Source: Gp6-AA40 sp035711805 (GTDB lineage: Bacteria; Acidobacteriota; Vicinamibacteria; Vicinamibacterales; UBA2999). From it: a DNA stretch of 64,000 nucleotides. The translations under genes and the position numbers were made by a program. The notes beneath the pieces were generated by a model. That model had not been told where the DNA came from, did not search any database, and saw only the letters and a program-made list of their open reading frames with translations. The stretch covers positions 1 to 64,000 of the forward strand of contig DASTBV010000100.1 in NCBI GenBank assembly GCA_035711805.1, written 5' to 3'. Shown here piece after piece: positions 1-6,899 of the stretch (the first letter of the stretch is position 1; each line of letters starts with the position of its first letter).

Positions 1-388
1 CGGCAGGGATTACGGCTGGCCGGACGTGACCTACGGGACGCAGTACGACGCGCGGCAGCCGGACGGGCGCAAGAATGTGGCGGTGGCCAAGGGGCTGACG
101 GCGAGAGCGGACGTCGAGCAGCCGATCTACTTCTGGGTGCCTTCGATCGCCCCGTCGGGCATGATGTTCTACACCGGCGATCTGTTCCCGGCGTGGAAGG
201 GCAACCTGTTCATCGGCGCGATGGTCGGCCAGGCGCTCGTCCGCCTCGAGATCAAAGGCGATCGCGTCGTGTCCGAGGAGCGGCTGCTCACGGAACGAAA
301 GGCGCGCGTGCGCGAAGTGCGCCAGGGTCCCGATGGCGCGATCTATCTCCTCTCCGGCGCAGATCTCCTCAAGCTCACGCCGAAATAG
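1..388 (+). CDS. PQQ-dependent sugar dehydrogenase, C-terminal fragment
   Basis: The reading frame is open from base 2, so the gene starts before the window; about 128 C-terminal residues are present. They match the end of the glucose/sorbosone dehydrogenase beta-propeller: YGWPDVTYG, then VPSIAPSGMMFYTGD, GNLFIGAM and VREVRQGPDG. The complete paralogue at 48892-50085 has the same blocks in the same order (YGWPVIGYG, VPSIGISGLMIYTGD, IRDVRQGPDG). Family members are periplasmic, soluble PQQ/calcium enzymes that oxidise sugars or aldehydes; substrate is not predictable here. The fragment ends in LKLTPK and lacks the short arginine-rich end of the paralogue. Two palindromic repeats follow at once. 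Confidence 0.88.
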   Translation, partial: GRDYGWPDVTYGTQYDARQPDGRKNVAVAKGLTARADVEQPIYFWVPSIAPSGMMFYTGDLFPAWKGNLFIGAMVGQALVRLEIKGDRVVSEERLLTERKARVREVRQGPDGAIYLLSGADLLKLTPK

Positions 389-401
389 ATCGCGTGTTGA
401 C

Positions 402-424
402 GTAGTGTCCGCCTTCAGGCGGAC
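402..424 (+). repeat. GTCCGCC-type palindromic repeat, copy 1
   Basis: CGTAGT followed by the 18-nt palindrome GTCCGCCTTCAGGCGGAC (8-bp stem, TC centre). It is the first of about ten related copies in the window and lies 14 nt after the dehydrogenase stop codon, where it could act as a 3'-end hairpin. Confidence 0.9.
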
Positions 425-440
425 CGTTGGGAGTGTTCAT

Positions 441-463
441 GTAGTGTCCGCCTTCAGGCGGAC
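441..463 (+). repeat. GTCCGCC-type palindromic repeat, copy 2
   Basis: Same 18-nt palindrome and same GTAGT flank as copy 1, in the same orientation, 16 nt further on. A different inverted repeat follows: AGGGGTGC near 477 and GCACCCCT near 505. Together they form a repeat-rich left border of the HNH gene. Confidence 0.9.
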
Positions 464-576
464 CCTTCGGTAGTTCAGGGGTGCTAGGACCATCCTCAGA
501 GGCACCCCTTTCAGGGGTTACTCCTGCATCGTTCGCTTTCAGGAGTCATCGCGCCTATAGTGGGCCGAATCCGTGC

Positions 577-1521
577 ATGCGGTACTGGTGGGTTAACCAG
601 AACCAGACGTACAGGGCGGAAGTTCGCGGCAGCTTCATGTGGTCCCCGAAGCGAAACGCGAACGGTGCCCGGAATCAGTTCTACGAGAACATGCGGGAAG
701 TGTCACCCGGCGACGTCGTGTTCTCGTTCTGCGATGCTCGCATCAAGGCAATCGGCGTAGTCACAGGGAGAGCGCAAACCGGTCCGAAACCCGACTTCGG
801 AAATGCTGGATTGAACTGGTCGAAAGAAGGCTGGTTCGTGCCTGTCGACTACTGTGTATTGGACACCCAGCTCCGTCCAAAGGACCACGCAGCGATTCTG
901 CGGCCTTTCCTGCCTACCAAATACTCGCCTCTTCAGGAAACTGGAGACGGCTTGCAGTCCGTCTACCTCGCAGAGGTACCACAACCGTTGGCTGAAGCGC
1001 TTATAGCGCTGATCGGTCAGGCCTACTGGGATGCGTACGCCACAATCGCCGTTTTACAGACTGTCGTTGAGCCGGTCGATGTCGAAACGGATCTAGTGTT
1101 TGAGCACGTGCTGACCGGGCCCACCTTCCGGGAGCAAATCGTTCGTGCCCGAAGAGGTCAGGGAGTTTTTAGGGCGAACGTTCTCTTGCGCGAGGAGGCG
1201 TGCCGCGTGACGCGCGTTGGTGAACCCCGGCACTTGAAAGCCAGTCACATAAAACCATGGCGCGACGCAAGCGACGTGGAGCGGCTCGACGGCGCCAACG
1301 GCCTTCTGCTCTCGCCGCACATCGATCACCTTTTTGATGAGGGCTATATCACCTTTTCAAGCAACCAAGAGTTGGTGATCGTTCCAGAGGTACGCGACAA
1401 GCTGCTCGATGCCTGGGGCATCGACGCCGGGGTGCGGGTTGGCGAGTTCACTACGGAACAGAACGCGTATCTCGACTATCACCGCGCGAACGTTTTCAAA
1501 CACGCGCTGCTTCGAGAGTAA
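577..1521 (+). CDS. HNH endonuclease with N-terminal EVE/PUA-like domain
   Basis: The frame is open from 481, but the domain starts at the ATG at 577 (MRYWWVNQNQTY), giving 314 residues. Residues 1-130 resemble an EVE/PUA-like fold (YWWVNQNQTY, then a VSPGDVVFSF block). Residues about 205-270 carry an HNH_2 nuclease: CRVTRVGEPRHLKASHIKPW, then NGLLLSPHIDHLFDEG. EVE-type readers coupled to HNH nucleases are known in restriction systems that recognise modified DNA, so a stand-alone type IV-like restriction role is plausible. The gene is visibly more AT-rich than its neighbours and is preceded by repeats, which suggests transfer. A TATAGT box lies 15 nt before the ATG. No methyltransferase or helicase partner is adjacent. 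Confidence 0.82.
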   Translation: MRYWWVNQNQTYRAEVRGSFMWSPKRNANGARNQFYENMREVSPGDVVFSFCDARIKAIGVVTGRAQTGPKPDFGNAGLNWSKEGWFVPVDYCVLDTQLRPKDHAAILRPFLPTKYSPLQETGDGLQSVYLAEVPQPLAEALIALIGQAYWDAYATIAVLQTVVEPVDVETDLVFEHVLTGPTFREQIVRARRGQGVFRANVLLREEACRVTRVGEPRHLKASHIKPWRDASDVERLDGANGLLLSPHIDHLFDEGYITFSSNQELVIVPEVRDKLLDAWGIDAGVRVGEFTTEQNAYLDYHRANVFKHALLRE

Positions 1522-1553
1522 TCGTCGGCGCTCAGCCTCGCTATCCGCGTGAC

Positions 1554-1724
1554 CTACGGCAATTGCGCGATCGTCCGCTGCAGCACGCCCTCGAGCTGAT
1601 ACAGCGTCTCGCGGAACCGGGGCGAATCGGTATGCGAAATCTCGCGCCGCAAATCGATGAGTTTTGCTTCGAGGAATTCCTTCAGCGTTCGACCGTCATC
1701 CTCGGCGATGGAGATGGAAAGCAT
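1554..1724 (-). CDS. Small hypothetical protein, 56 aa
   Basis: A short minus-strand frame runs from ATG at 1724 to TAG at 1554 and encodes 56 residues beginning MLSISIAEDDGRTL. It is predicted to be almost all helix and is rich in charged residues (LKEFLEAKLIDLRREI, then FRETLYQLEGVLQRTI). An AAAGGGG Shine-Dalgarno lies 7-9 nt upstream. The L-x3-L-x2-EI-x-TD-x4-FR pattern recalls small conserved hypothetical proteins that I have seen in soil bacteria, but I cannot name a family. It lies 37 nt downstream of the TIGR03435 gene on the same strand and may be its last cistron. Confidence 0.55.
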   Translation of the reverse strand: MLSISIAEDDGRTLKEFLEAKLIDLRREISHTDSPRFRETLYQLEGVLQRTIAQLP

Positions 1725-1761
1725 GGCCAGCCCCTTTCACGATCAGGATGACACAAGAACC

Positions 1762-2544
1762 TTAGTCGGCGGTGGGCCGGTCCACGGAATCGACGACGAG
1801 CATTCTGATCGGACCCCTTCGCGCGTCCAGACGAAGTCCTAATTGTTCAGGCAACGCCGTAAAGAGCGACGGCGCATCGGCAGTGGCCTCCTGCGATTCT
1901 GGCGTCCAACGCAAGTTGATCTCGAAGTTGCCGGCGAGGCCGGTCGCATCCGTCACAGGTCGACCGGTGAGTTGCGACAGGAGTTCGGCGAGTAGCGGCA
2001 GCTCGACGTTGGGGGCGCGTAGCGTGCCCGATTTGATCTGCATTGCGCAGTCGGTGCCGCACGGCTTGGCCGGGGCGAGTGCTTTCGCCGCGCGCTCCTT
2101 GTCGTCGACGACGAGCGCGTACACCTGCCCCGGGCGCTCTTCGAAATGCGCGCGGAAGCTGAAGCGTTCGGCGAGGAGTGACTGCAACATCAACTGCACC
2201 AGCGCGTACTTATCGCCGGGCGCCCACGTGGTGTCCTCCCTCAGTTCACGATCGGTCACCGCCGTAATGTCGAAGCGTTCGGATTCCGTCCACGAGGGAG
2301 CATCGACGATCTGGTAGAGCTGCAGCGTGTATGCCGCGCGAATGAGCTGCTTGAGCGGTATATCGGTCGCCGCGAATCGGCCGCCAGGTTGGATCGCGAA
2401 CCGTATTACGCCTTCGCTGTTCTTGTTCGGTTTGACCGACGCCACGTCGAACCTGGGCCGCTCGGCATCCGCTGATTGCGCCCATCCCGTTGCCGCCGAT
2501 ACGAGGAGGACGAACGCGATGCCAGCTCGAATTCGCATATCCAT
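1762..2544 (-). CDS. TIGR03435 family secreted protein
   Basis: The frame is open further upstream, but the signal peptide begins at MDMRIRAG (ATG at 2544; MRIR at 2538 is an alternative), giving 260 residues. After cleavage near GWAQS the hallmark FDVASVKPNKN appears. It is followed by a region ending in GLAGNFEINLRWTPE and by a C-terminal LFTALPEQLGLRLDARRGP, the usual TIGR03435 order. The family is expanded in Acidobacteria; its function is unknown and proteins are predicted to be exported. A perfect inverted repeat 16 nt upstream of the start probably controls it. A second family member lies at 58566-59294. Confidence 0.9.
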   Translation of the reverse strand: MDMRIRAGIAFVLLVSAATGWAQSADAERPRFDVASVKPNKNSEGVIRFAIQPGGRFAATDIPLKQLIRAAYTLQLYQIVDAPSWTESERFDITAVTDRELREDTTWAPGDKYALVQLMLQSLLAERFSFRAHFEERPGQVYALVVDDKERAAKALAPAKPCGTDCAMQIKSGTLRAPNVELPLLAELLSQLTGRPVTDATGLAGNFEINLRWTPESQEATADAPSLFTALPEQLGLRLDARRGPIRMLVVDSVDRPTAD

Positions 2545-2560
2545 GCCAGTATTAAACGTA

Positions 2561-2575
2561 CTTACATTATGTAAG
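2561..2575. promoter_or_regulatory. Palindromic operator candidate CTTACATTATGTAAG
   Basis: A perfect 7+7 inverted repeat with one central base lies 16 nt upstream of the TIGR03435 ATG. TTTAATACT between it and the start can serve as a -10 region. TACA...TGTA dyads are typical of BlaI/MecI-like and some PadR-like repressors; no such regulator gene is in the window. Confidence 0.5.
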
Positions 2576-2637
2576 ACTTGCGCACACGTTGCAATCGGGC
2601 GGCAAAGGTGATTCACGAATGCGTAACGAACGACTGG

Positions 2638-2643
2638 TATGGT
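2638..2643 (+). promoter_or_regulatory. Leaderless-type -10 box TATGGT
   Basis: TATGGT lies exactly 6 nt before the ATG at 2650 and there is no Shine-Dalgarno sequence, so transcription would start at the A of the start codon. Confidence 0.4.
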
Positions 2644-2649
2644 GCGCGG

Positions 2650-3228
2650 ATGACAGGGAAACGCCTGGCCGTACTTGCCGGAGCAGCACTCGTCGCGATC
2701 GCTTCGCTGGAAGGCGCCTCCGCGCAGCGGCCTCCAAATACTCCGCGCACGTTTCCGCAGTTCGCCGGCACCTGGGTCCTCGATGAACAGGCCAGCACCG
2801 GCACCCTCGGCATGGCCCCGCGCATTCCGCGAACTCTCACGATTACCGCGACGCCAGAGGTGCTCACGCTGACGGAGCGCCTCCGCCTGCGTCCAGGCGA
2901 CAACATCAGCGAGCTGCAGGTGAGAGCCGTCCGCTTCGACGGCACACCGGCGATTCGGGATCGCGACAGCCAGGCCTACGAATACCAGGACACCTTCCTG
3001 CTCGTCGCGGACATGCTCGTGGTCAGCACCAAAAGCATCAGGCGGCGCGACAGGAACGTGTTCGACCTGGCGACGGACGCGTTCTCGGTGGAGGGCGACG
3101 TCTTGACGATGCATCGGCAGCTCAGTCACGTCGAGCCGCCGGGTCACATCGCAACGATGGGATTCGCTCCCAACAACTTCAAGCACACCTACGTCTACAG
3201 ACGCGCGACTGCGGAACCTTCTAAGTGA
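2650..3228 (+). CDS. Secreted hypothetical protein (lipocalin-like)
   Basis: 192 residues starting MTGKRLAVLAG, with a signal peptide cleaved near GASAQR. The mature part opens with FPQFAGTWVLDEQAS, a pattern common at the start of acidobacterial exported proteins that are predicted to form a beta-barrel. It continues with alternating strands (LTITATPEVLTLTERL, MLVVSTKSIRRRD) and a final HTYVYRRAT. I do not recognise a named family and no catalytic motif is visible. The start chosen gives a good signal peptide and has a TATGGT box exactly 6 nt upstream. The gene is convergent with the MFS gene, and the two coding regions overlap by 8 nt. Confidence 0.7.
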   Translation: MTGKRLAVLAGAALVAIASLEGASAQRPPNTPRTFPQFAGTWVLDEQASTGTLGMAPRIPRTLTITATPEVLTLTERLRLRPGDNISELQVRAVRFDGTPAIRDRDSQAYEYQDTFLLVADMLVVSTKSIRRRDRNVFDLATDAFSVEGDVLTMHRQLSHVEPPGHIATMGFAPNNFKHTYVYRRATAEPSK

Positions 3229-4432
3229 CCTCCTCCGGCGCTTTCAGATGGCGGAACGATCTGTAGAGCGCGATGTCATAGAAGATTTTCAGCGTCGCGC
3301 CGATGACGATCGGCGCCGCCAGGGACACATGCTGCATGACGGTGCCGCCAACCAACGGACCGACGGCCCAGCCCGCATTGCGCGTGACGTTCGTCATCCC
3401 GCTCGCGTAGGTTCGGGCCGACGGCGGCACGACCGCCATCACGTATGACTGCCGCGTCGGAACGTCCATCTCCACGAGCGCCTCACGGGCCAGGAACAGC
3501 GCGGCCGCGGCACCGGCTGTCGGAGCCGTGGGTGCGAGCATCATGAAGACGCTCGAGGGCAGGTGCGTCAGCACCATGGTGTTGACCAGGCCGATGCGCC
3601 TGGCCATCCACGCGGCCGCAAGATGCGAGACGACATTCAGGATTCGCGCGGCAAAGAACAGGTAGGCCAGCTGCACTTCAGTCGTGCCGTAACGCTCGAA
3701 GAACCAGTAGGCGACGAGCGCCGAGCTGAGGAAGCCGCCGCCAATGCTGTCGATCGCGAAGAGTCCGGCAATCCGGCGGACGACGGCGCGCGTACGCGGA
3801 TCGACGGCGTCGTTCGTCATGAACCCCGGCGCAGGCACAGGCGCGACGTGCGGGCGCAGCAACAGATACGGAATGGTCGAGGCGCAAACCGCGATCCCGC
3901 AGAGCACGAACGTCAGCGCGCGGCCGTCGACCGCGCTCATGTCCAGTGCGCCGGCAAAGACAGTGGGCAGTGCGGCGCCCAGCGCGCCCAGCGCGTGGCC
4001 GGAATCGACGACGACGTTGTACCAGGCCATCGTCCAGGTACGCCGCTCGTCCGTGGTCGTCGCGGGCAGAAGCGCCTGTTCGAGCGCGGAGGCCGGGCCG
4101 CGGTCGCGGCCCAGACCGTTGAGCATGGCGACCGCCGCGATCAGCATCAGAACAGGAACCGCGGCGGTGAATGCCAGGGCCGCGTAGCCAGCACCTGAGA
4201 GCAGGCTCAACACGACGAGCGTTCGCCGCGGACCCCATCGATCCGCGCGGAGCGCCGCGATGATGGTGCCTGCGGCGCTCGCGGCTATCCCAGTCCCGAT
4301 GATCAGACCGATCGCGCCGACGGACAGACCGCGGCTGGCGAGGTGAATGACGATGAGGACGCCGACAAGGCTGATCGCCGCGGCGCGCGTGCCGCCCGCG
4401 GCACAGATCAGCGCCGCATCGCGAGTGACTAT
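3221..4432 (-). CDS. MFS transporter with non-canonical start
   Basis: About 403 residues with twelve hydrophobic segments. The MFS signature is visible after TM2 (LRADRWGPRRTLVVL), with a second-half block (TRQSYVMAVVPPSARTYASGM) near residues 310-330. The closest general resemblance is to drug/sugar antiporter-type MFS proteins; substrate is unknown. Homology appears to begin at RDAALICAAGG, but the frame has no ATG, GTG or TTG there. The only options are ATA at 4432, which overlaps the carboxylesterase TAG as ATAG, or ACG at 4438, which lies 7 nt after a GGAGG. The gene is probably translationally coupled to the carboxylesterase. I placed the start at the ATA, with uncertainty. Confidence 0.75.
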   Translation of the reverse strand: MVTRDAALICAAGGTRAAAISLVGVLIVIHLASRGLSVGAIGLIIGTGIAASAAGTIIAALRADRWGPRRTLVVLSLLSGAGYAALAFTAAVPVLMLIAAVAMLNGLGRDRGPASALEQALLPATTTDERRTWTMAWYNVVVDSGHALGALGAALPTVFAGALDMSAVDGRALTFVLCGIAVCASTIPYLLLRPHVAPVPAPGFMTNDAVDPRTRAVVRRIAGLFAIDSIGGGFLSSALVAYWFFERYGTTEVQLAYLFFAARILNVVSHLAAAWMARRIGLVNTMVLTHLPSSVFMMLAPTAPTAGAAAALFLAREALVEMDVPTRQSYVMAVVPPSARTYASGMTNVTRNAGWAVGPLVGGTVMQHVSLAAPIVIGATLKIFYDIALYRSFRHLKAPEEVT

Positions 4433-6039
4433 TTGCGTGCCTTTGCCTCCTCGCGGCGCCAGGCGAAGTAGGCATCCATCGCTTTGATCTGTGCCATGTT
4501 CGGCAGCGGCCGCGCGCTCGACTTGGCGTCGAAGTGCATCACCGTTTGCGACGACTCGGTGAAGGCCGGCCATTTCGGCAGTCCGGGCCCGTTCGGGTCG
4601 CCAGTCCGGGCGAAGTTGACGAAATAACTGCTCATCAACTCGGACATTGCGTGATCGTCGGGCTGCGGTTTCCCGACGAGGGCAGCCGGACCGCTGAACA
4701 TGCCAAGCGTCCGGAACACGTACGGGATTTCCGCGGCGTGACCGGCGCCGTTCCGTGACAGGGACGTGCGGTGATCGAAGTAGTAGACGAAGGCCTTGCC
4801 GCTGCCGTGCTTCGACTGCAGCATCGCCCACGCCCACGCCGGCCACCCGAACGTCGTGTCGCGCATCACGTTGCGCATGCTCTGCGAGGCTTCCGCGTCG
4901 GTCGCGTGAGGATACACGGCAAGGAGCTTCTCGGCATGCTCCCCGTAACCCGCGCGAAGCGACTTTTCAAGTACCGCCGCCGAAGTGATCCCCGGAGAAA
5001 ACGTGATGCCCTCGTCGGAATTCGAACCGATCAGCACCGGCGTGTCGTTGAACCGTTTCGCCTGATACAGCTCGTACTGATCGCCAGGGAGGACGTCGCC
5101 GTCGAACACGGGCCAGAACGCGCCCTGCAGCCCTGGCCCCATGGCCGCCTGAATCTTTTCCGCCGGCACCTGCCTGGCCGATTGGATGTCCGCAGCGCCG
5201 AGCCTTTTCAGAAACGCCTGGCCGATTCCTTCCGCCACCTTCAATGGAGGCGACGTGGCGCCACCGATCGTGCCGGTCCGCGCCGGACCGAAATGACCAC
5301 CGCTCTGTGAGATCGCGCGATGGAAGAGGCCGTTCGCGGCCGGCGACGCGGCCAGCATGCTGACCGACATCCCCCCGGCGGACTCGCCGAAGATCGTCAC
5401 GGCGTTCGGATCGCCGCCGAACTTCGCGATGTTGTCCTTCACCCACCGCAGGGCGGCAATCTGATCCTGCAGACCGTAATTGCCCGACCCCTTGCCGCCT
5501 GCCCCGAGCGGAGGCGAAGCGCGCTCTTTCGTTAACTCGGGATGCGCGAGGAACCCGAACGGCCCGACGCGATACGCGATGCTGACGAGAACGACGCCTT
5601 TTCCGGCCAACGGCGCGCCGTCGTAGGCCGGAATGCTCGTCATGCCACTCGAGAACGCCCCGCCGTAGATCCACACCATCACCGGGCGGCGTTCCCGCGC
5701 CGCCTTGGCCGGCGTCCAGACGTTCAGGTAGAGGCAGTCCTCGCCCGTCGCCTCGGGCGCGCCGAACAACTTGCCGATCGACACGTCCTGAACGCAGCTC
5801 GGCGCAAACGTCGTTGCCGCCTTCACGCCACTCCAGCTGTTCACCGGCTGTGGAGACTTCCAGCGCAAATCGCCCACGGGCGGCGCGGCAAACGGAATGC
5901 CCTTGAACGCGGCGATTCCATTGGCCACCGCGCCCGACACGCGGCCACCGGTCACCTCGACCTCACGGATTTGCGCGCCGCCTGTTGCAGCAGCCAGCAA
6001 CTGCGTCGCGGCGCACACGACGACGACTCGTTTCCTCAT
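4429..6039 (-). CDS. Secreted type-B carboxylesterase
   Basis: 536 residues starting MRKRVVVV with a signal peptide ending near GGAQ. Type-B carboxylesterase hallmarks are present: GIPFAAPPVGDLRW, EDCLYLNVWTP, the oxyanion loop IYGGAFSSG, and the nucleophile elbow GESAGG (Ser near residue 218). The acid is probably in GSNSDEG and the catalytic His in GAGHAAEIPYVF. It would hydrolyse carboxylic esters in the periplasm or outside; the natural substrate is unknown. It is divergent from the VOC gene, and the MFS gene overlaps its stop codon. On the minus strand GATAAT lies 7 nt upstream of the ATG. Confidence 0.93.
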   Translation of the reverse strand: MRKRVVVVCAATQLLAAATGGAQIREVEVTGGRVSGAVANGIAAFKGIPFAAPPVGDLRWKSPQPVNSWSGVKAATTFAPSCVQDVSIGKLFGAPEATGEDCLYLNVWTPAKAARERRPVMVWIYGGAFSSGMTSIPAYDGAPLAGKGVVLVSIAYRVGPFGFLAHPELTKERASPPLGAGGKGSGNYGLQDQIAALRWVKDNIAKFGGDPNAVTIFGESAGGMSVSMLAASPAANGLFHRAISQSGGHFGPARTGTIGGATSPPLKVAEGIGQAFLKRLGAADIQSARQVPAEKIQAAMGPGLQGAFWPVFDGDVLPGDQYELYQAKRFNDTPVLIGSNSDEGITFSPGITSAAVLEKSLRAGYGEHAEKLLAVYPHATDAEASQSMRNVMRDTTFGWPAWAWAMLQSKHGSGKAFVYYFDHRTSLSRNGAGHAAEIPYVFRTLGMFSGPAALVGKPQPDDHAMSELMSSYFVNFARTGDPNGPGLPKWPAFTESSQTVMHFDAKSSARPLPNMAQIKAMDAYFAWRREEAKARK

Positions 6040-6066
6040 GGCGCGGATTATCCCACCGGAATCGTA

Positions 6067-6072
6067 TATCTT
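6067..6072 (+). promoter_or_regulatory. Leaderless-type -10 box TATCTT
   Basis: TATCTT lies exactly 6 nt before the ATG at 6079, with no Shine-Dalgarno. It sits in the 39-nt divergent gap with the carboxylesterase gene. Confidence 0.4.
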
Positions 6073-6078
6073 CGGTTC

Positions 6079-6867
6079 ATGGCCGACTTCACCGCGCATG
6101 CACCGGGCACGTTCTCCTGGGTCGAGCTCATGACCACCGACGCGAAAGCCGGCGTCGCGTTCTACCGCAACCTCTTCGGGTGGGACGTCGTCGAGCACGA
6201 CATGGGCCCGGATGGCGTCTATACGATCTTCACGATGCGGGGGCGGGATGTCGCCGCCGGCGCCAGTCTGCCGCAGGACGAGCGACAGATGGGCATCCCC
6301 TCGCACTGGAACCTGTACGTCTCCGTTCCGAACGCGGACGACGCCGTGAAGCGCGCCGCCTCGCTCGACGCCACGGTTCTGTTCGGGCCATTCGATGTCA
6401 TGACGCACGGGCGGATGGCCGTGATTCAGGATCCGAGCGGCGCCGTCTTTCACGTCTGGGAGCCGAAGGCGCACATCGGCGTGAAGGTTCGCAACGAACC
6501 GGGCGCGCTCTGCTGGGCCGAGCTGACCACACGCGACCCGAAGAAGGCGGAGACGTTCTATACGCAGATGTTCGGGTGGAGCGCCAAGCACAGCGCACCG
6601 GCGGCGGTGATGGACTACACGGAGTTCAGCGTCAACGGACAACCCGGCGTCGGGATGATGGCGATGCCCGAGAGTATGCCGGCGCCGGTGCCGTCGTACT
6701 GGATGCCCTACTTCCAGGTCGCCGACCTGGACGCGTCAGCCGCTCAAGCGAAAAGCCTCGGCGCGTCGGTTATGGTGGGGCCGAACGCGATTCCGGACGG
6801 CGGACGGTTCGTCATCCTGCAGGACCCGCAGAAGGCGATGTTCGCGGTGTACCAGGCGGCGCGATAG
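6079..6867 (+). CDS. Double-domain VOC (glyoxalase/bleomycin-resistance fold) protein
   Basis: 262 residues with two vicinal-oxygen-chelate modules, residues about 8-125 and 138-260. Each opens with a similar block (GTFSWVELMTTDAKAGVAFY and GALCWAELTTRDPKKAETFY, both with FGW shortly after). The modules end in AVIQDPSGAVFHVWEP and VILQDPQKAMFAVYQ. There is no signal peptide, so it should be cytoplasmic. Tandem VOC proteins of this length are common in actinobacteria and acidobacteria and are often annotated as hydroxylase-like or glyoxalase-like; the reaction cannot be assigned. A GTCCGCC-type repeat begins immediately after the stop codon. Confidence 0.9.
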   Translation: MADFTAHAPGTFSWVELMTTDAKAGVAFYRNLFGWDVVEHDMGPDGVYTIFTMRGRDVAAGASLPQDERQMGIPSHWNLYVSVPNADDAVKRAASLDATVLFGPFDVMTHGRMAVIQDPSGAVFHVWEPKAHIGVKVRNEPGALCWAELTTRDPKKAETFYTQMFGWSAKHSAPAAVMDYTEFSVNGQPGVGMMAMPESMPAPVPSYWMPYFQVADLDASAAQAKSLGASVMVGPNAIPDGGRFVILQDPQKAMFAVYQAAR

Positions 6868-6891
6868 GTCCGCCTAAAGGCGGACACTACG
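6868..6891 (-). repeat. GTCCGCC-type palindromic repeat, copy 3 (AA centre)
   Basis: GTCCGCCTAAAGGCGGAC followed by ACTACG, opposite in orientation to copies 1 and 2. It starts directly after the VOC stop codon, and the MBL-fold gene ends 9 nt later, so it is the only sequence between two convergent genes. Confidence 0.88.
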
Positions 6892-6899
6892 ACGGCGGA

